Assembly (NCBI GenBank): GCA_963422465.1 | Contig: OY730170.1 | Location: forward strand, 4,750,379 to 4,814,378 | Source: Lichina pygmaea | Taxonomy: Eukaryota; Ascomycota; Lichinomycetes; Lichinales; Lichinaceae | DNA length: 64,000 bases | Direction of reading: 5' to 3' | Shown here: positions 35,843-47,469 of the stretch, one piece after another | Numbering within the stretch: position 1 is the stretch's first letter | Layout of the letters: each line of letters starts with the position of its first letter | Translations under genes and position numbers: made by a program | The notes under the pieces: model-generated | The model's input: the letters and a program-made list of their open reading frames with translations, nothing else | Databases searched by the model: none | Told to the model about the DNA's origin: nothing

Positions 35843-38145
35843 TCCCACCGGACCAAGCTTGGGCCGTTTCCACGACGCCGGTGGGAAAAATGCCAGGGTG
35901 AAGCTTGGACCTCGTCATCGATCCTCCTCCTGCTTCCTCTTCCATTGCGCGCGCCCGTATCTCCGTACCCGCATCCGGGGTACGAAGGACACGGGGAGGT
36001 GAGCTGGTGGACTGGGACTGTGATGCTTCTGCGGTCGTCGTCCTAGGTCCAGCTGTCCGCCTCTTGCGCCTGTGCTTCCATCCTTGGCGAAGACGCGCTC
36101 GGCTGTTCAACTTTCTAGTCCGCTTCTAGTGTCAATTAATCTGCCCCACGCTGCAGGCACGCGCTTCGGGTGCCGGGTCGGCCAGGAGATGCGGGGATGG
36201 AGAGTTCTTGCCTCGGGGCCGTGGCCGATGTCCATACCGTTCTCAAGACACGGCAACGGAGCGCTGGAGCTCTGATTCTCCATCATCAGCGACTCAGACG
36301 GACATTCGGCGACGGCCTAGATCGAGCCGCACAACGAGAGCCGGTGGATCCTGGGGGATGAACAGATCCACGGCCTGGCGAAGTGCAGCTGGCGATTGAC
36401 CCGCAGGTCCCCTCCTGCTTGGCGCTGTCGTTTGGCGGGGAAATAGGCTTATCCAAGAAAAGCAAGATATGGCAGCTGGTGTTTCTTTCCAGAGAGAGAA
36501 AGGCGCCAGAGCAAAAGAAGCAATTCAAGAAACAGAGCCCGAGGGAACGAAACAAGACAAGCTCAACCAAGCATGCGCCGAAGAGCTGACGATCCGTTCG
36601 TATTGCTCGAGTTGCAGGGAACGAGGCGATGACCCTCCAGGTCCGCAAGCGACATGAGCTGCCCGTCGTCCTCCAACTTACTTGCAGTGCTCCGTGACCA
36701 TGCGCCGAGCAATGGATACGAGCGCTTGATGGTCGCAGTGTGACCCTGCAAGTACCGCTACTTGAATGTCGCGCAAAGCCAAGCTGGCGGGGAGCAGGGT
36801 CCAGGTCGGCGACGGCCAAGCTTCCTGTCTTGGCGATTTCCAATGGCTCCTCTGTCTTCCGCGACTAGGCCGTATTCGTCGAGAGACCGTTGCTCGGAGG
36901 TGAAGCTGTATGACGTTGTCAGCGGCTTTCTTGGCCGAGGCGCTAGTCTCGGAAGATTTCAGGTGCGGGGCGTGCGGGGATGCTCGTCGATATCGTGCGT
37001 ACGGTGGGGATGGTGTCCCAGATCTTCGTCCCATTGCTCCGTCAGGATCTCGTCGGGTGGGGATTCCCTCCAGGAGCCAGGGTAGAGCAAGACGTCATGC
37101 ATGCCATCCAGCAGACTACACAACGGCCTCGTTGTGTCCGGATCTGGACTTCCGCATGCGATACGGCTACTTTAAAAGTCATGAGCATCTCCTGACCGGT
37201 GAGCATACGATAGTCTGACCTGCGTCGTCAGATATATCGTACGTGCGCAGTCTTCTCGAGTCAATAATCGTCGGGACTCTGTCTTGGCCCTCACGTGGGC
37301 CTCCAAGACATGGTCTCGTCGTACGGCCTGGAGAGCGACATGGTAATGCCGCACATCGGAGATACTTTACTGGGCGCGTACCGGAAATACCGGCGAGTGT
37401 ACGGAGCTACGATGGGGAAGCTGCTGAATCAGCAAAATCTCAGCTTCTGCTTGCTTCGGTACTCCACTTGTCGAATTCCGGCTACAAGTGCTGTATACAG
37501 TGCCGCGAGCTCGTACGTATGTACCTTATCAGTACCATTGCTTATGTACGAATCGTACCTCCGAAGAGTGTCCCTTCGTAACGTACGAGTAAGACTATTG
37601 ACCACATGCTGAGTCAGCATATACCTCATAAGTACGCTCCGTACGTATGTACCTATCAGGTGCTTTGCTGATGCGGCTCTATAGCAGACTTTTGCTAATA
37701 CTGCGCTAGCGTTATTTCTGTCATGCGGGAGTTTGTTGCTTCGTAAACCTCGATGCGTAAAAGGCGTACTACGTGCTCCGTACATCCGTAGTGGTCGGTG
37801 CGACGGGGTGCGCACGCCACCCGGTCGAGAAGCAACGCTCACAGTACTTCCGTACTTCCGTACTCCGTAGGCTATTTTCAGCAATCTTGTGATACCGCGA
37901 CGTGTGTCGGAATCGATGTATTGTAGGGTATTAGCTCTAATAGCCAGGCATCTTTACTTCTACCACTGGGACTCCTTTCAGACTCTCTGGCATGACATGT
38001 ATGGGCGGAACAGCAACAGGCCTTTGTCCATTGTAGAGACTATCATCACCTCCAAGCGTGGTCTACAGGTCCAGGACTTTCTAGGAGGAAGCTGCTCGGT
38101 TTTTTGGTGTTACGTATGGAAGTACGTACGAGTACTGTACGGAAT
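35843..38145. other. Intergenic region, no gene seen
   Basis: Upstream region of acid trehalase and beyond. Frames up to 185 codons occur (36286-36843, minus) without recognisable features. GTAC-rich DNA is dense at 37500-37900 (CTTCCGTACTTCCGTACTCC). The phrase near 37669 resembles DNA near 520. Confidence 0.5.
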
Positions 38146-39244
38146 ACCCGTGCCATGCGAGGGTATTACCCCCTCCCTCCCGTCCCTTCGGTACGTCCGG
38201 GACACCCCTCCACCAGGAGGGGTGTCGGACAGTTCAATGATCACTTTCTTGTCGGGATCAATTGCAATGTCTATAACTCCACAACGCAACGACTAAATAA
38301 AGATCTAAGTAGCTCATTTGATTCCTATACTTCTGTACTATCATCTCTGAAGTTATAGACCTCTCTAGATTTTTGTGGTGTTGCTGAGAAGTCATAGTAG
38401 TTGTCACTTGAGAATGAAGTATCAACAACATCAATTCCACAACCTCTATAACTCTATAACTGGATAGACAAGTAGTCTTTTTTATGTGCCTATCTGATTC
38501 CCCTGCCCTTTTTCTTGTTTGATGTTGATCCTGCTGCTGCCGCATAGCGCTGCCGCATAGTGCAGCCGATCCGGCATGGAGCCGCCCAGTGCCGTCTCTG
38601 CTGTCTCCCGTCGACGTTGTCTCCCATCGATCCTGCATGGATCAGCCTCGTGCCTTCTAGAGCCTTCTGTTGCTCTAAGGCAAACATCAGCTTCGTGTCT
38701 GCATATAGATGATTAGCTAGTTCCCTCTAATCAATCTAATCAGTCGTGACACTCATCTTCTTCTCCCGCTGCTCGCTGTAGCGTTCACAGTCGAACATTT
38801 CTATCATCCCTGAAATTGTAGGCTCCTCCTGATGATACTGTTGCTGGGTAGCTATTGTAGCCTGACCTGTCTAAGGAGTATTCCTTCTTAATCCTCTCAT
38901 GAGAGAGCTCGCTTCTCTTATATTAGTAAGCTTTTTCTACTCTCAAAGTCGCTGTACTGGGACATCAAATTCCCTGGCTAACTTTGGTACGGTGATACTG
39001 TTTTTACAGTCAGAGATGGAATCCACACCTTCTGTGATGTGAGCCTCAGCTTCCTTGTAAAATTTGGCCATGTTGTGGTGGAGTTGTGGTGGTTTAAAAT
39101 TGGTGACTATCAACAGATTTACTAGCGATCATTGAACCGTCCGAGTCATTGAACTGTCCGACACCCCTCCGCCAGGAGGGGTGTCCCGGACGTACCGAAG
39201 GGACGGGAGGGGGGGGGGGGGGTAATACCCCCCCATGGCACGGG
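38146..39244. mobile_element. Foldback DNA element 1 with hairpin-bearing inverted ends
   Basis: Starts CCCGTGCCATG and ends with its complement, with TA on both outsides (38144-38145, 39245-39246). Terminal inverted repeats of about 97 bp each contain two nested hairpins: one with a CTTCGG loop, and one with ACACCCCTCC/GGAGGGGTGT arms. The 900-bp AT-rich interior has no coding frame. Its left 350 bp is shared with the element at 54137-54950 (CTATAACTCCACAAC, CTCTGAAGTTATAGAC). It looks like a non-autonomous TA-targeting DNA transposon; the autonomous family is unknown. Confidence 0.75.
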
Positions 39245-40166
39245 TACCTGTTCCTAAGCGCTGCTAAGGTCGCTCTAGCCAGTCGGCTTCAATTGTTGAA
39301 CATCAGACGATGTTGTTGTAAATTTCTCCATCAATCCACGATAGCAAAGTCAAGAGAGATCTTTGTCAAATACGGTAATCATACGACAACGGATGGAAGT
39401 TGGAAGTACTTGCTATTCCTCTAACAGCCTCTGGTGGCATGGTCGATGGCCCCAGACAGGGTGGCAGAACAAGAACCCCACATCCTGTATGGATGAGGGT
39501 TATACTGGCGTTTGGAAAAGTTCTTCGCGTGAGCCTATAAGACACCAAAGGGGAACTCAAGACTCAAGACTTTCAGCATCGACATCGCCCCTCTCTGGGC
39601 CAGCATGAATAACCACATGTCGGGCTACGTGATCTGAGCCCCGCCAATCACGAACTGGTTTTGAAGGATCCACTACATCCTGGCGTTCCTGGATGTCGCG
39701 GTCATCAACGTGGATCTTGATTGATTTGATACGAGATCTTAGGACAGAAGTCTGCCAGCATACCGGAACAATCTACCTGGAATTTCTTACTACCTTTGCG
39801 TCATCTAACCACCTACATCGTGTCTAACTACCAAAGATTCTCCTCAAAGTCATGTACTGACCATTCTAGTATGCTTGCAGACTTCTGTCCTCCGACCCCG
39901 TACTTCCACTCTTCCAGGAGCAATGTCATCGATCTCAGGACCGAATTTTATCCAAATTTCTCACGCGGATAACAACCCAGATCTTGGAAATACCAAAAGC
40001 TTGGCCTCGTTCGGATGTCTAGGCCACTATCCCGGCAGATGATGTCTGTCGACGATGGTGCCGTGACAGTCTGGCCGTCGGTCGGGCGGCTTATATCTTG
40101 TTCTGCGTTCGGAACTACTTCCCAAGCAAGATCGACGTTTTGTTTGATGGAGTGGCCTGTCCTATC
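39245..40166. other. Gene-free stretch next to foldback element 1
   Basis: No gene or clear repeat recognised. Composition resembles decayed repeat DNA; short frames only. Confidence 0.4.
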
Positions 40167-40532
40167 CTATAACAATGACTCGCCCTCCTCGCTACCAAAG
40201 CTGAATCCGGTGCTGTCGTTGTGGCAATAGTAAGGTATATTCGCGAGATGATCACTGGTGGCAGTGGTATTGGCGGGATCAACATCACATACACCACCAG
40301 CATTCATACAATCCTGGACAGCATCAAAGGCCAGTTTCTGGAGGCTCGTCTTGGCCCAGTCATCCGTGTCTAGGTCAGTCTGACAGCTTCCATCTTCTGT
40401 AACATGTATGCACCTAGCTTTACCCATGTTCTTCATCACCACTCCTGGCTCAGACCTCTGCTTACCCGTCGTATTCGAACATGGACCGTCACGAACCCAC
40501 GCGCCTAGACGCCACTCGGATCGGTCACGCTG
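40167..40532 (-). CDS. Unrecognised cysteine-containing protein fragment
   Basis: An open minus-strand stretch of about 121 codons ending in a stop, with protein-like composition: GAWVRDGPCSNTTGKQ, EPGVVMKNMGKARCIHV, AFDAVQDCMNAGGVCD, NIPYYCHND. Evenly spaced cysteines and Asn-Thr-Thr sites suggest part of an extracellular or luminal protein. No start codon with signal peptide and no neighbouring exon was found, so it is probably the remnant of a larger gene. Family not recognised. Confidence 0.3.
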   Translation of the reverse strand, partial: QRDRSEWRLGAWVRDGPCSNTTGKQRSEPGVVMKNMGKARCIHVTEDGSCQTDLDTDDWAKTSLQKLAFDAVQDCMNAGGVCDVDPANTTATSDHLANIPYYCHNDSTGFSFGSEEGESLL

Positions 40533-42339
40533 TCACGTGGCCGGGTGCCAGACTGGGCAACACCACCGACTCCTGGCCCGGCCACGAAGAAGCACTTGGA
40601 CAGCAGGGGTATATGACAAGACTGGGAACCATCTTTGCTAGAGCTCTTGGTTCAGCTTATTGACTTTGACTCGTACTGAGCACCTTTCCAGCACTAGGTG
40701 CTTAGTGCATCCACGTAGCTAGACCACGTCACCGTGGATCCTAGCATGGACTTTGCACAGCTAGCCCCCGGTGGTGATGCGTGACCCAGCACCCCTGAGT
40801 CAGCACTTGGAGACAGCAGGAGTCTCAGCTAGGTGTCAAATCAGGTAGGAGCTCATAGCTCACAGAGTGGTATCTTTAGCTAGCAAGACTCTCCTTCTGA
40901 AAGAACATACTCGATTACATCGTCAATTTCCGTGCTCGCTCAGTCCACCCCGGGGATCTTCAACAATTGGTAGCAACACTCCGCTGATTGGGGCCCCTAC
41001 AGTTCGTCGAGGTCACCGAGCCCATCGGATTTTCGAGGCCATCGAGCCCACTGAGGCATAAGGGCTACGACGTCCCAGGAAGATCGAGGCTACCGAGCCC
41101 ACAGCGATCCCAGGCCACCCAACCACAAGGAGTATGACGTCCTAGGAGCCAAGTCACAAGACCCCGACATCCCAAAAAAACACCCAGAAGTACGTTCGAA
41201 GAGAACCTCTAGGAGATCCTAGTCTCTCAAGGCCATCAGACGGGACGTTACACCAAAGGCGGAAACGCTGCTCAAAACCCACGCTAGCTTCTCCTTGTCT
41301 TGTTATGCCTTCTTGTCATCTTTTACAGTCGAATTCCGACTGGCTATCCATGTTGTCACCGTCGAATACCGCTTGGCAACCTACGGCCACAATCCGTAAA
41401 GAGCTACGCCTATCCGCGATCGTAGACCGACGCCAACTAGGCTGTCCATGGAGAGGGTTCCGGGCACTCAGCTAACGAGCTGCAGCACCGGCGGGCAGTA
41501 CAGTCATGAGTACAGCTGTGGTGGAGTACCACTAGTGGCAGCCTCAACGATGTCGATGGACGAGGACAGCTCCTACAGCCACGGGCACAGCGAAGATGGT
41601 TGCTACGAGGGAGAACAGTACGACAAGAGCGATGTTACTGGGCACGGCGACCCTCATGCTGATTACGGTGACTATCAATGCCCCGAGTTCCATCACACAT
41701 CTAACAATCAGCCGTGGCGACATCCTACTGGACCGGGCAGATGCCATCCTGATAGCTCGGCCTACAGCTACGGCTATTGCTGCGCCTACGAACCTCTACC
41801 TTGTCACGGCTACGGATTAATCGTGGAGGCTAGAATGACTGGCCAGCGGGACTATCACGACGCCCCAGCGTAAGGCGGTCCCGAGAGATTCTACTGATCG
41901 ATCCTATGGAGCTTCAGGAGCTCTTTCGCTACCGCGAGCATCGGCCCTATCACCGCATCGCCCGTCAACCATGGCGGCGCGACGATGTACTGTGACCCCA
42001 ACCGATTTCGCGGCCGGGACTGATTCTACTGAGCTCCATAAGCTCCTCAGCCATCGACACCACTGGCCCGAACATCGTAACGCCCGCCAAATTGTCATTG
42101 CGCGCCGCCGTATTGGAGCCTCGAGCAATCTTGAAAGAATTGTGCCGGGCGTATCACGGAAATTAAACCAACAACGCCTCGGGCTGTTCAGGATCTAAGA
42201 GAAGATTGGCAGGCTAGAATACAGACTGGGTCTACCAGAAGGATGAGAAATACACCCCGTGATCTCTATCACGTACTTGGAGCTGGCCAAAGATAATACT
42301 TTTCAACGCTCGATGCAGAAACAGCCAGAGATCTCCATT
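40533..42339. other. Decayed repeat DNA, probably part of a chromovirus remnant
   Basis: No functional gene. An LTR-end-like phrase near 40960-40985 and the chromodomain relic further right suggest an old Ty3/gypsy element, but most of this DNA cannot be matched by eye. A 141-codon frame at 41448-41873 (Tyr/His/Ser-rich) is probably fortuitous. Confidence 0.35.
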
Positions 42340-42520
42340 GTAGGTGGCTAGGGGGGAGGCGGAGATAGAGCGCATCACCGCTCACCGGCGGTTTGGCAGA
42401 AAGAAGGTGCTGTATTACCGAGTCCGGTGGTTAGGATGGGGGCCCAGAGAACGCCTGGAAGATACATCAGCGCTTGAAGAGTACGAGTCAACACACAGGC
42501 TGATCCACCCATGACGGGGA
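42340..42520 (+). mobile_element. Ty3/gypsy chromovirus fossil (integrase chromodomain)
   Basis: One frame reads a chromodomain typical of the C-terminus of chromovirus integrase, including EIERITAHRRFGRKKVLYYR and VRWLGWGP, ending EEYESTHRL. Only this part is recognisable. The element is heavily broken and old; its outer limits are not defined, and the left limit may reach about 40.7 kb. Confidence 0.65.
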
Positions 42521-42913
42521 TGCCATGAGGTTTTCGGAAGCTGGCAGCTCTTGAACCTGCTCACAGCCGGGATAGCTCCATCCCATCGTACCCGCGGCGA
42601 TAGCGGCTCGATTCCAGTAGAATATTTCTTCGCTCGTACATTTTATAGATCATCGCCATGTCCATACGTACTCTATCCATCTCGACATCATGTTCCTCAT
42701 CCTATCCGTGACAGCAACGCAGTATATTTCCATGGACCATCCTCAACCCAATCCGCTCAACCACAATCCAACAGTCGACAGGCAACACAACACACTCAAC
42801 CACTGAGACAGGACTACATACGTACATACCTACCGTACTGAAAGCCGACGTGCAGGTCAGGGAGAACGAGTGTCTAGATTGGTCTGGCTAACTAAAATCT
42901 AGGAGCGGCAACA
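42521..42913. other. Gene-free stretch
   Basis: Nothing recognised. Proline/Gln-type frames at 42551-42841 have no supporting features. Confidence 0.4.
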
Positions 42914-42943
42914 AAGAAGAAGAAGAAGAAGAAGAAGAAGAAG
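42914..42943 (+). repeat. (GAA)10 microsatellite abutting an LTR fragment
   Basis: A GAA run directly joined to the LTR fragment that follows. The corresponding place in the intact LTRs reads CTCCTTCTT, a likely seed for the expansion. Confidence 0.85.
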
Positions 42944-43055
42944 AGGAAAACTCTGCACACTGTCACGTGCAGGCAACCAATTTAGCCGTTCGCTCAGGGG
43001 GAGGCTGATCTCGACACCCCTGCAAATCCTCGGGCAACTCTTCCAGAGAGTCCCC
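42944..43055 (-). mobile_element. LTR fragment related to the 14.9-kb copia element (fossil)
   Basis: On the minus strand this stretch matches the second half of the copia LTR, with shared blocks GAGGATTTGCAGGGGT, GAGATCAGCCTCCCCCTGAG, CGGCTAAATTG and GTGTGCAGAGTTTTC. By eye it is about 80 percent alike, so it comes from an older or different subfamily. It is a broken remnant with no second LTR nearby. Confidence 0.8.
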
Positions 43056-43482
43056 GGTCAACAACGTACCTACCGTACCTACCGTACCTACCGTACGGTA
43101 CCTAGTACCGTAAGGCCGAACAAACCGCAATAATCCCAGCTCAGCTCAGAAAGCCAAGCGCAATAAAGTACAATCTTTCTTTGGTGTGGACCGAACGGAG
43201 GAGATGATAAGTACGTTACCCCCGTGTTTCTTTCCGAGGGAAGAATCACAGGAGAAGCAGAATAACTGACGGTGGCTTGTTGGACCTGACGGTGTGGAGA
43301 GAAAGAAGAAGCCTGATCGATCGAGTTCTTTATTTGATACAATAGTTCTAGTCTTTCCTTGAGAGCCAGTGGGAAGGATATTTGCATTTTGCATGCTGGA
43401 CTGAGTTCGTCAGTGTGGCTCCATGCTTTCCTAGACGCCGTGGAGAGAGATTAAAAAAAAAAAAAGAAAAAAGAAAACCATC

Positions 43483-43514
<32 letters not shown>

Positions 43515-43876
43515 ATAAGAAGGACCTCCATGGTTGAGTTCATGCACTCACATGACTAGCCCGATGGCTTTGTGGAATTAGCTTGGTGGCTTGGTAAACA
43601 GTGTGGAGAGAGAAGAAAAGAACTCTGGTCGAGTGGGTTCTTGGATGTACTAGTCTGGTGTCCGGACAGGTATCTGGAGAGGTATGTGGACAGGCATCTG
43701 GACAGGTATCTGGACTAATGCCTGGACTGATGTGTGCTCTGGTGTCCGGACTGATGTCCGAACAGATGTCTGGTCCGGTGGTGCTGCAAGAGATGCAAGG
43801 AGGGCTTGGTCCATCGATAAGATGTAGTGATTTATATAGACTTTTGGTGTCTGTTCCTACTGTACCTCTCCCAGGA
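43056..43876. other. Intergenic; CTACCGTAC tandem repeats and poly-C tract
   Basis: Short tandem copies of CTACCGTAC lie at about 43066-43110, and an A-run/C-run block at 43450-43512 includes 22 consecutive C (43482-43503). At 43660-43770 a phrase (GTATCTGGACAGG/GATGTCTGGAC type) repeats imperfectly. No gene seen. Confidence 0.55.
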
Positions 43877-46168
43877 TTAATGTCGACCTACGGCACTGTT
43901 GCGCTTCCCCGTGGCATTACCAGCGTTCAAGCTGATCCCACCGCCACCACCACCCAGTCGATTCACAAGCCGCTTGACGCTCGTCCACTCGTCCGGTCTT
44001 GCCGAGTCGCGGCCGCCGAGGGCGGCGCCGACCTCGAAGACGGTGACGGCGCCGCCGAGGCCGCCGACGGCGAGTCTCTTGCCGTCCTGGCCCTCCCAGG
44101 CCACGCGGTTGAGGCTGCGGCCGGACAGGTCTCGGCCGGCGGGCTCGCTCGGACGGGCCTTGGCTACGGGCACCTCGGTGTCGACGGTGATGTCCCAGAT
44201 CTCGACGTGGCCGGCGCCGTCGACGACGGCGAAGACGCCCGGCTTGACCGGCGACCAGGCCGCGTCGTAGACGACGTCGTCGCGGCCAAGGTCGAGCATC
44301 GGCCTGACCACCTGGGGGGTCCCGGCCACGGGGACGCCCGACACCGCCGCCGGCGCGCGCACCTGCCACAGCTTGACGCTCCAGTCCAGCGACGACGAGA
44401 GCACGAGGTCCTCGAGGTCGATGGGCCCTCGGCCGGGGTGGTACTGCACCGACGTCAGCGGCGCCGCGTGTCCGCGGTAGCTGATGCTCGGATCGACCCC
44501 GGCTTTGGCGTTGGCCCGGTCGTACCGGTGGCACGGGTAGATGGCGCCCTCTTCGGTGCCGATGAGGAAGTAGGTCGGATCGCCCCGGGGGAAGGCCATG
44601 CACGTCGGGGCCACCGAGTCGATGCGGAGCAGGATGTCGGCCCTGGTCGACGGAGGAGGCGTGAGCTCGAACGACTCCTGCGGCTGGGCGAGCATGTCGA
44701 TGGCCCATCCGCACACGGTGCCGTCTGTCGAACAGCTGACGATGTTGTGCGCGTTCTGCGTGCCGACAATGTCGACGGCGTAGACCGGGTGCGTGTGTCC
44801 GGTCCCGGTCAGCGGACTCTTCTGGACCGGGCTCCACCTCGTGCGCGTGTCCCACAGGAGCACCTCCCCGCTGTACGTGCCCCCGACCATGAGGTTGGGA
44901 TGGAAGGGCGAGAACTTGGCCACGAGGATGTCGGACTGCGCGTGGAAGACGTATTCCGGGCGGTCGTGCAGGTGGAGATTCCACACCTGCAGGATACCGT
45001 CGGGATCATGCGGTGCTGAAGCGTTCGTCGTGTGGGATGACAGGAGCAGCTCGGGGAACTTTGCACAGACCGGTCAGGGACGCCGAAGGCTGTATCATGT
45101 CTTCGCACAGAAGTGGAGCCTTACCTTGGGCGAGAAGTCGACGGACGTGATCATCCGCCGCTTGCTCCACCGGCCGTCCCAGAACTGAACGAGCTCTCGT
45201 AGTCGACGTCGGCCCTTGACGCCTGTGCCGTCGTAACTGTCGTTGCCACCGCCGCCGCCGCCGTCATCGTCGTCGTCGTCATCGACGATTTGTCCCAGCG
45301 CATAGTCAGCCAGGACATCGTAGTCCTCCTCGAGCGCCCGTTCGACGACCTTCGTCGACCGGTCCACAAAATCCAGAAAGCCCTCCGAAGCCGTGATGGC
45401 GTTGATCTCGTCGTCGTCGAGCACGCGCCTGGCGCCGTTCTGCTGCAGCAGATCCGCAGAGCTCGCATCCCGCCGGACTTTGGCCTCGTCTCCAATCTCC
45501 CGCCGGATCGCCGCTCGAAGCACCTTCTCCGACTCCCGTTCGCGTCGACTGAGTCTCTTGCTGTTCCGTGCCGCGCTTCTCGACGGAGACGCGTCCGTGT
45601 CTGACTCGGCCTGCGCGTCTTCCGACCTCCATCGTGGTGGAGACCAGCTCTCGGACGTCTGTACGCCTTTGCTGTATGTCACCGATCGCTTGGGGGCGCT
45701 GGGTACGGACTCGTAGATCGTGCGGGGCGCGACGGTCGACAGCGTCTCGGGCACGGCTGGACCCGCCTTGTCTGGAGCAGCTACGCTGACAGGGCCAGCA
45801 GGTCCCACCGTCTCAAGGTCGTCCGCGCCGACGATCGAGCCGGGTCTGCTGTCTTTCGCCGATAGGGGTCCGGAGCTGGCGTCGCGAGGACCGGTCGAGC
45901 TCGGTCTGCGCGTGTCGACCAAGGTGGAGATGAAGCTGTCCAATTCTCGGCGGGGGTCGGCTCGCGCGGAGCCCGGGGCTGAGGGCTAAGCTCTATGTCG
46001 GTTACCACTTAAGCAGGTTCGTGGGCTGCGTCTCTTTACCTCGGAGGTATCGCGACCGCTGCTGCTTTGCCGTTCCCGGGAGAACTCATCGCGCCGCAGC
46101 TCTCGCTGGCGCTTCAACTCGGCGAGTCGCGCCTTTTTGGCGACGACCTCGTCCCTGTAATGTTGCAT
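43877..46168 (-). CDS. Cytoplasmic dynein intermediate chain (WD40)
   Basis: Links the dynein heavy chain to cargo and dynactin on microtubules. Three exons: 46168-46040, 45985-45125, 45058-43877 (723 residues); introns are 54 and 66 bp and all phases are 0. The N-terminus MQHYRDEVVAKKARLAELKR is the charged helix that binds dynactin p150 in this family. Residues 45-290 form a disordered linker with a poly-Asp/Gly patch, including RELDSFISTLVDTRRPSS. From about residue 325 the WD40 propeller follows: FPELLLSSHTTN, DPDGILQVWNLHLHDRPEYV, LMVGGTYSGEVLLWDTRTRW, HNIVSCSTDGTVCGW, LDWSVKLWQVRAP, GHVEIWDI. The C-terminus has a Gly run. The start is the first ATG of a well-matched N-terminus, but it lies directly after an AG, so an upstream non-coding exon is possible. 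Confidence 0.92.
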
Positions 46169-46485
46169 CCTGTCAACGGGGTATACCTGGCGAGCTTCTA
46201 CCAGAGGACGGTCGGTCTAACGAGGATGTTGAAAGTGAAGCTCTCCCATGCCTTGGCGTCGACAGTTTGCCGGATCGGGAAACTTTCAGGCACGTGATGA
46301 GCACGGAAAGCTTTGTACGGTAACTCTCGATCGCGAACTGTAGTCGACATCACCCTCTCAACAATCCATATCTTAGGTCCTATCAGCCAGGCCCGAGCGA
46401 AGTTTCCTGCCCTTGACTACCGCACACGACTGCCCTCTCTTGTTAGAGAGACAAGGACATTCCGCGCTGCGGATCGTTCGCCAAG
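46169..46485. promoter_or_regulatory. Shared divergent promoter region, dynein chain and ATP synthase e
   Basis: 317 bp between the two start codons, so both promoters must lie here (inference). No TATA box seen. Confidence 0.4.
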
Positions 46486-46981
46486 ATGTCAGCGGCCGCG
46501 GCAGCACCCCAAGGGGTCAATGTACGAGCAAAGCCCCTACTTTCTTGAAGAAAGCCCACCCAACCCCATTGACCAGAGTACCTTGCCCGCGCTTTTTGAC
46601 GCTCCGTTTCTCACGTGGGCATCTCATATAGGTCTTCCGTTACTTGGCGCTCGCACTCGGCGTCTTCTACGGCGCGTACCATCAGAGGAAGTTGACGACG
46701 CGACAACACGCCGAGAAGGTCGACCGCGAGCTAGCCCATCGGGAGAGCTTGATCGAGCGGGCCAAGGTCGAGTACGTCAGGAAGACGGACCCAAGGCAGG
46801 CCGATTCTCGGAGCAGCGGTACGGACCATCCTCGGTGTGATCATCGACGCGTCGGCGAAGCTGGAGCTGACTTCGTCCTCTTTTTCTCTTCGGCTCCGGG
46901 CGTGCAGTCGTAACAGATCCCGACGATGCGAAATTCGATCTCGAAGCTTACTTGAACGCGAAGGTGGCCGAGACGTCATGA
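46486..46981 (+). CDS. Mitochondrial F1Fo ATP synthase subunit e
   Basis: Small inner-membrane subunit that stabilises ATP synthase dimers and cristae. Exons 46486-46521, 46632-46818, 46917-46981 (95 residues); introns of 110 and 98 bp, the last acceptor GTAACAG. Start MSAAAAAPQGVN, then one membrane helix with the dimerisation GxxxG motif (YLALALGVFYGAYHQRKL), a charged helix (HAEKVDRELAHRESLIERAK) and the conserved fungal end FDLEAYLNAKVAETS. It is too short and too fragmented to show as a single long frame. It is divergent from dynein intermediate chain. Confidence 0.9.
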
Positions 46982-47469
46982 CGGGATCTGGCGTTGGTTT
47001 AGAGTCTCCCATCTGCATTGCCCTGGATTTGGCTCGAGAGCTCTTTTGTGGGGCGATGGCTTGCGCTTTTCTGCTGGGAGACTCCGGTGGCGACATACAC
47101 ACCCTCCCGGATTCTTTCCTGTATTATAGATACATGCCAAGCAAGAGCGATCGCTCTCTCCTGCCTACGACCGGCCCTGATGCGCCGTGTCCTGTTTGCC
47201 TGGAGGCTAGGAGAAGACGGGAGACGCGGCTGCAGGGCACGATTCGACTTGCGTACATGTCAGTGGTGACTCGTCCGCACCCAGGATACTTGCGGCACTA
47301 GATTACGGTGATCCAAACCGAAAGATCGTATTGGAAACGGTCGTGTGGTTCGATTGAAACATAACGTCGAACCCGGTGCCATAGGGTCGAAAGCGCCAGA
47401 TGGAAAATGGCGATGGATCACTCCTATCCCAGCCCCGGTCCGAAAGAAGACGCCCGCAGAGATGGACGC
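46982..47469. other. Convergent 3' flanks of ATP synthase e and PMT4
   Basis: 488 bp holding the 3' ends of two converging genes. No further gene or repeat seen. Confidence 0.5.

Noticed and set aside
36286-36843. 185-codon minus-strand frame
   Set aside because: Ser/Arg/Cys-rich translation without domain; upstream intergenic DNA of acid trehalase.
41448-41873. 141-codon frame rich in Tyr, His and Ser
   Set aside because: Lies in decayed repeat DNA, and the opposite and shifted frames are equally open.
43601-45019. 472-codon plus-strand frame opposite the WD40 region
   Set aside because: Shadow of the dynein intermediate chain; its first part covers repetitive non-coding DNA.
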